15,632 bases of DNA from Bacteroidales bacterium UBA4788 (GTDB lineage Bacteria; Bacteroidota; Bacteroidia; Bacteroidales; VadinHA17). Numbering within the stretch: position 1 is the stretch's first letter; each line of letters begins with the position of its first letter. The DNA lies in NCBI GenBank assembly GCA_002402965.1, contig DHGW01000094.1:19004-34635 (forward strand), in the 5' to 3' direction. The position numbers and the translations under genes were made by a program. Positions 14,879-15,632 of the stretch are shown here, in pieces. Under the pieces are notes generated by a model. It saw only the letters and a program-made list of their open reading frames with translations, was not told the DNA's origin and did no database searches.

Positions 14879-15632
14879 ATGAAACGTTATACCTTAATCT
14901 TATTTATGGCTCTTTTTTCTTTTAACCTGTCAGCACAGCAGGGAGGAGGGGTCATTCGCGGACAGGTGGTTGATGCCACCACAAATGAACCTGTGCCATT
15001 TGCAAGTGTTGTAATCTGGAACACTACAACAGGTGCAATGACCGACTTCGACGGCAACTTCAGTTTCACAGGAGTAAAGCCCGGATTTGTGGAGCTTCGG
15101 GTTTCTTCGGTGGGATACAAGACATACGTCTCTGAAGGTGTCATGGTTACAAACAACAACGAGGTCAACCTCGTCATCCCCCTCGAGACAACCGTGGTTG
15201 AAGTGGCTGATGTGATTGTGAAGCCCTCTCCATTCCGCAAGTCAGTTGAGAGCCCCATCTCTGCCAGGATAATAAGCATTCAGGAGATAGAACTTAACCC
15301 GGGCGGCAACCGCGATATCTCACGCGTGATTCAGTCGTTTCCAGGCGTTGCCTCCACCCCGGCCTTCAGGAATGACGTGATCGTCAGGGGAGGCGGGCCG
15401 AATGAGAACAGGTTCTTCATCGACAATGTGGAGATCCCTTATCTGAACCACTTTTCAACACAGGGATCGTCAGGCGGACCGACGGGTATTATAAACGTCG
15501 ACTTTGTCAGATCAGTCGATTTTCTTTCCGGAGCCTTTCCCGCGTCACGGGGTAACACGCTGAGCTAGGTAATGGAATTTTCTACGATTGAAGGCAACAA
15601 GGAGAAACGGTCACTCAGGGCAACCGTGGGTG
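14879..15632 (+). CDS. TonB-dependent outer-membrane receptor, 5' part, with an in-frame stop
   Basis: The first 229 codons encode a signal peptide (MKRYTLILFMALFSFNLSAQ), a carboxypeptidase-D-like regulatory beta-sandwich (about 24-105, with GQVVDATTNEPVPFASV) and a TonB plug domain (about 110-229, with RDISRVIQSFPGV, VIVRGGGPNENRFFIDNVEIP and NVDFVRSVDFLSGAFPASRGNTLS). Codon 230 is TAG. After it the same frame reads VMEFSTIEGNKEK and on to the window end without another stop. This is the expected continuation of the plug into the barrel, so I annotate one partial gene running off the edge. It imports a ligand such as a siderophore or glycan across the outer membrane using TonB energy. It is of the single-receptor type rather than SusC, and no SusD is visible in the window. 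If the stop is real, only a secreted stub without a barrel is made. Confidence 0.85.
15566..15568 (+). other. In-frame amber codon in the TonB receptor gene
   Basis: TAG sits between AGC (Ser 229) and GTA-ATG-GAA (V-M-E). Receptors of this family commonly read NTLSSVMEF here, so the codon is probably a TCG serine changed at one base. TAG ends infB, lpxD, the sigma factor and GSCFA genes in this window, so genetic-code reassignment is unlikely. Confidence 0.85.

Overview
The window looks like a chromosomal segment from a member of the Bacteroidales (Bacteroidota), probably an uncultured lineage. The support is a fused lpxC-fabZ gene, a GSCFA-domain protein, a carboxypeptidase-regulatory-domain TonB receptor, a DUF4139 protein, and recurring upstream elements of the Bacteroidota type (TTTG or similar, about 20 bases, TAnnTTTG) with short A-rich leaders instead of strong Shine-Dalgarno sites. 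No transposase, integrase, CRISPR array, tRNA or rRNA was seen.

Layout. Positions 50-4785 (minus) hold the translation/transcription operon rimP-nusA-infB, read from a promoter near 4806-4836. The rimP leader carries a perfect 7-bp hairpin. A divergent promoter at 4884-4917 drives a plus-strand block: an HD-domain phosphohydrolase (TTG start), lpxD, lpxC-fabZ and lpxA. These last three make the early steps of lipid A plus the FabZ dehydration of fatty acid synthesis. The block ends in a terminator that overlaps the lpxA stop codon.

Positions 9512-10402 have no convincing protein gene. On the minus strand they hold an apparently complete transcription unit: a strong promoter (10217-10248), about 600 bases of GC-rich sequence with many perfect hairpins (including GNRA and UUCG loops), and a 10-bp terminator hairpin (9624-9659). 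I propose a large structured non-coding RNA of no family I recognise. It is the best candidate for something undescribed in the window.

Positions 10403-12646 (minus) hold a secreted DUF4139/MuiA-like protein and an upstream ECF-type sigma factor, each with its own promoter and terminator. From 13010 the plus strand carries an alpha/beta hydrolase (monoacylglycerol-lipase type) closely followed by a GSCFA-domain SGNH-like protein. Last comes the 5' part of an outer-membrane TonB-dependent receptor, which is interrupted by an in-frame TAG at 15566-15568. The same frame continues with receptor-like sequence to the window edge.
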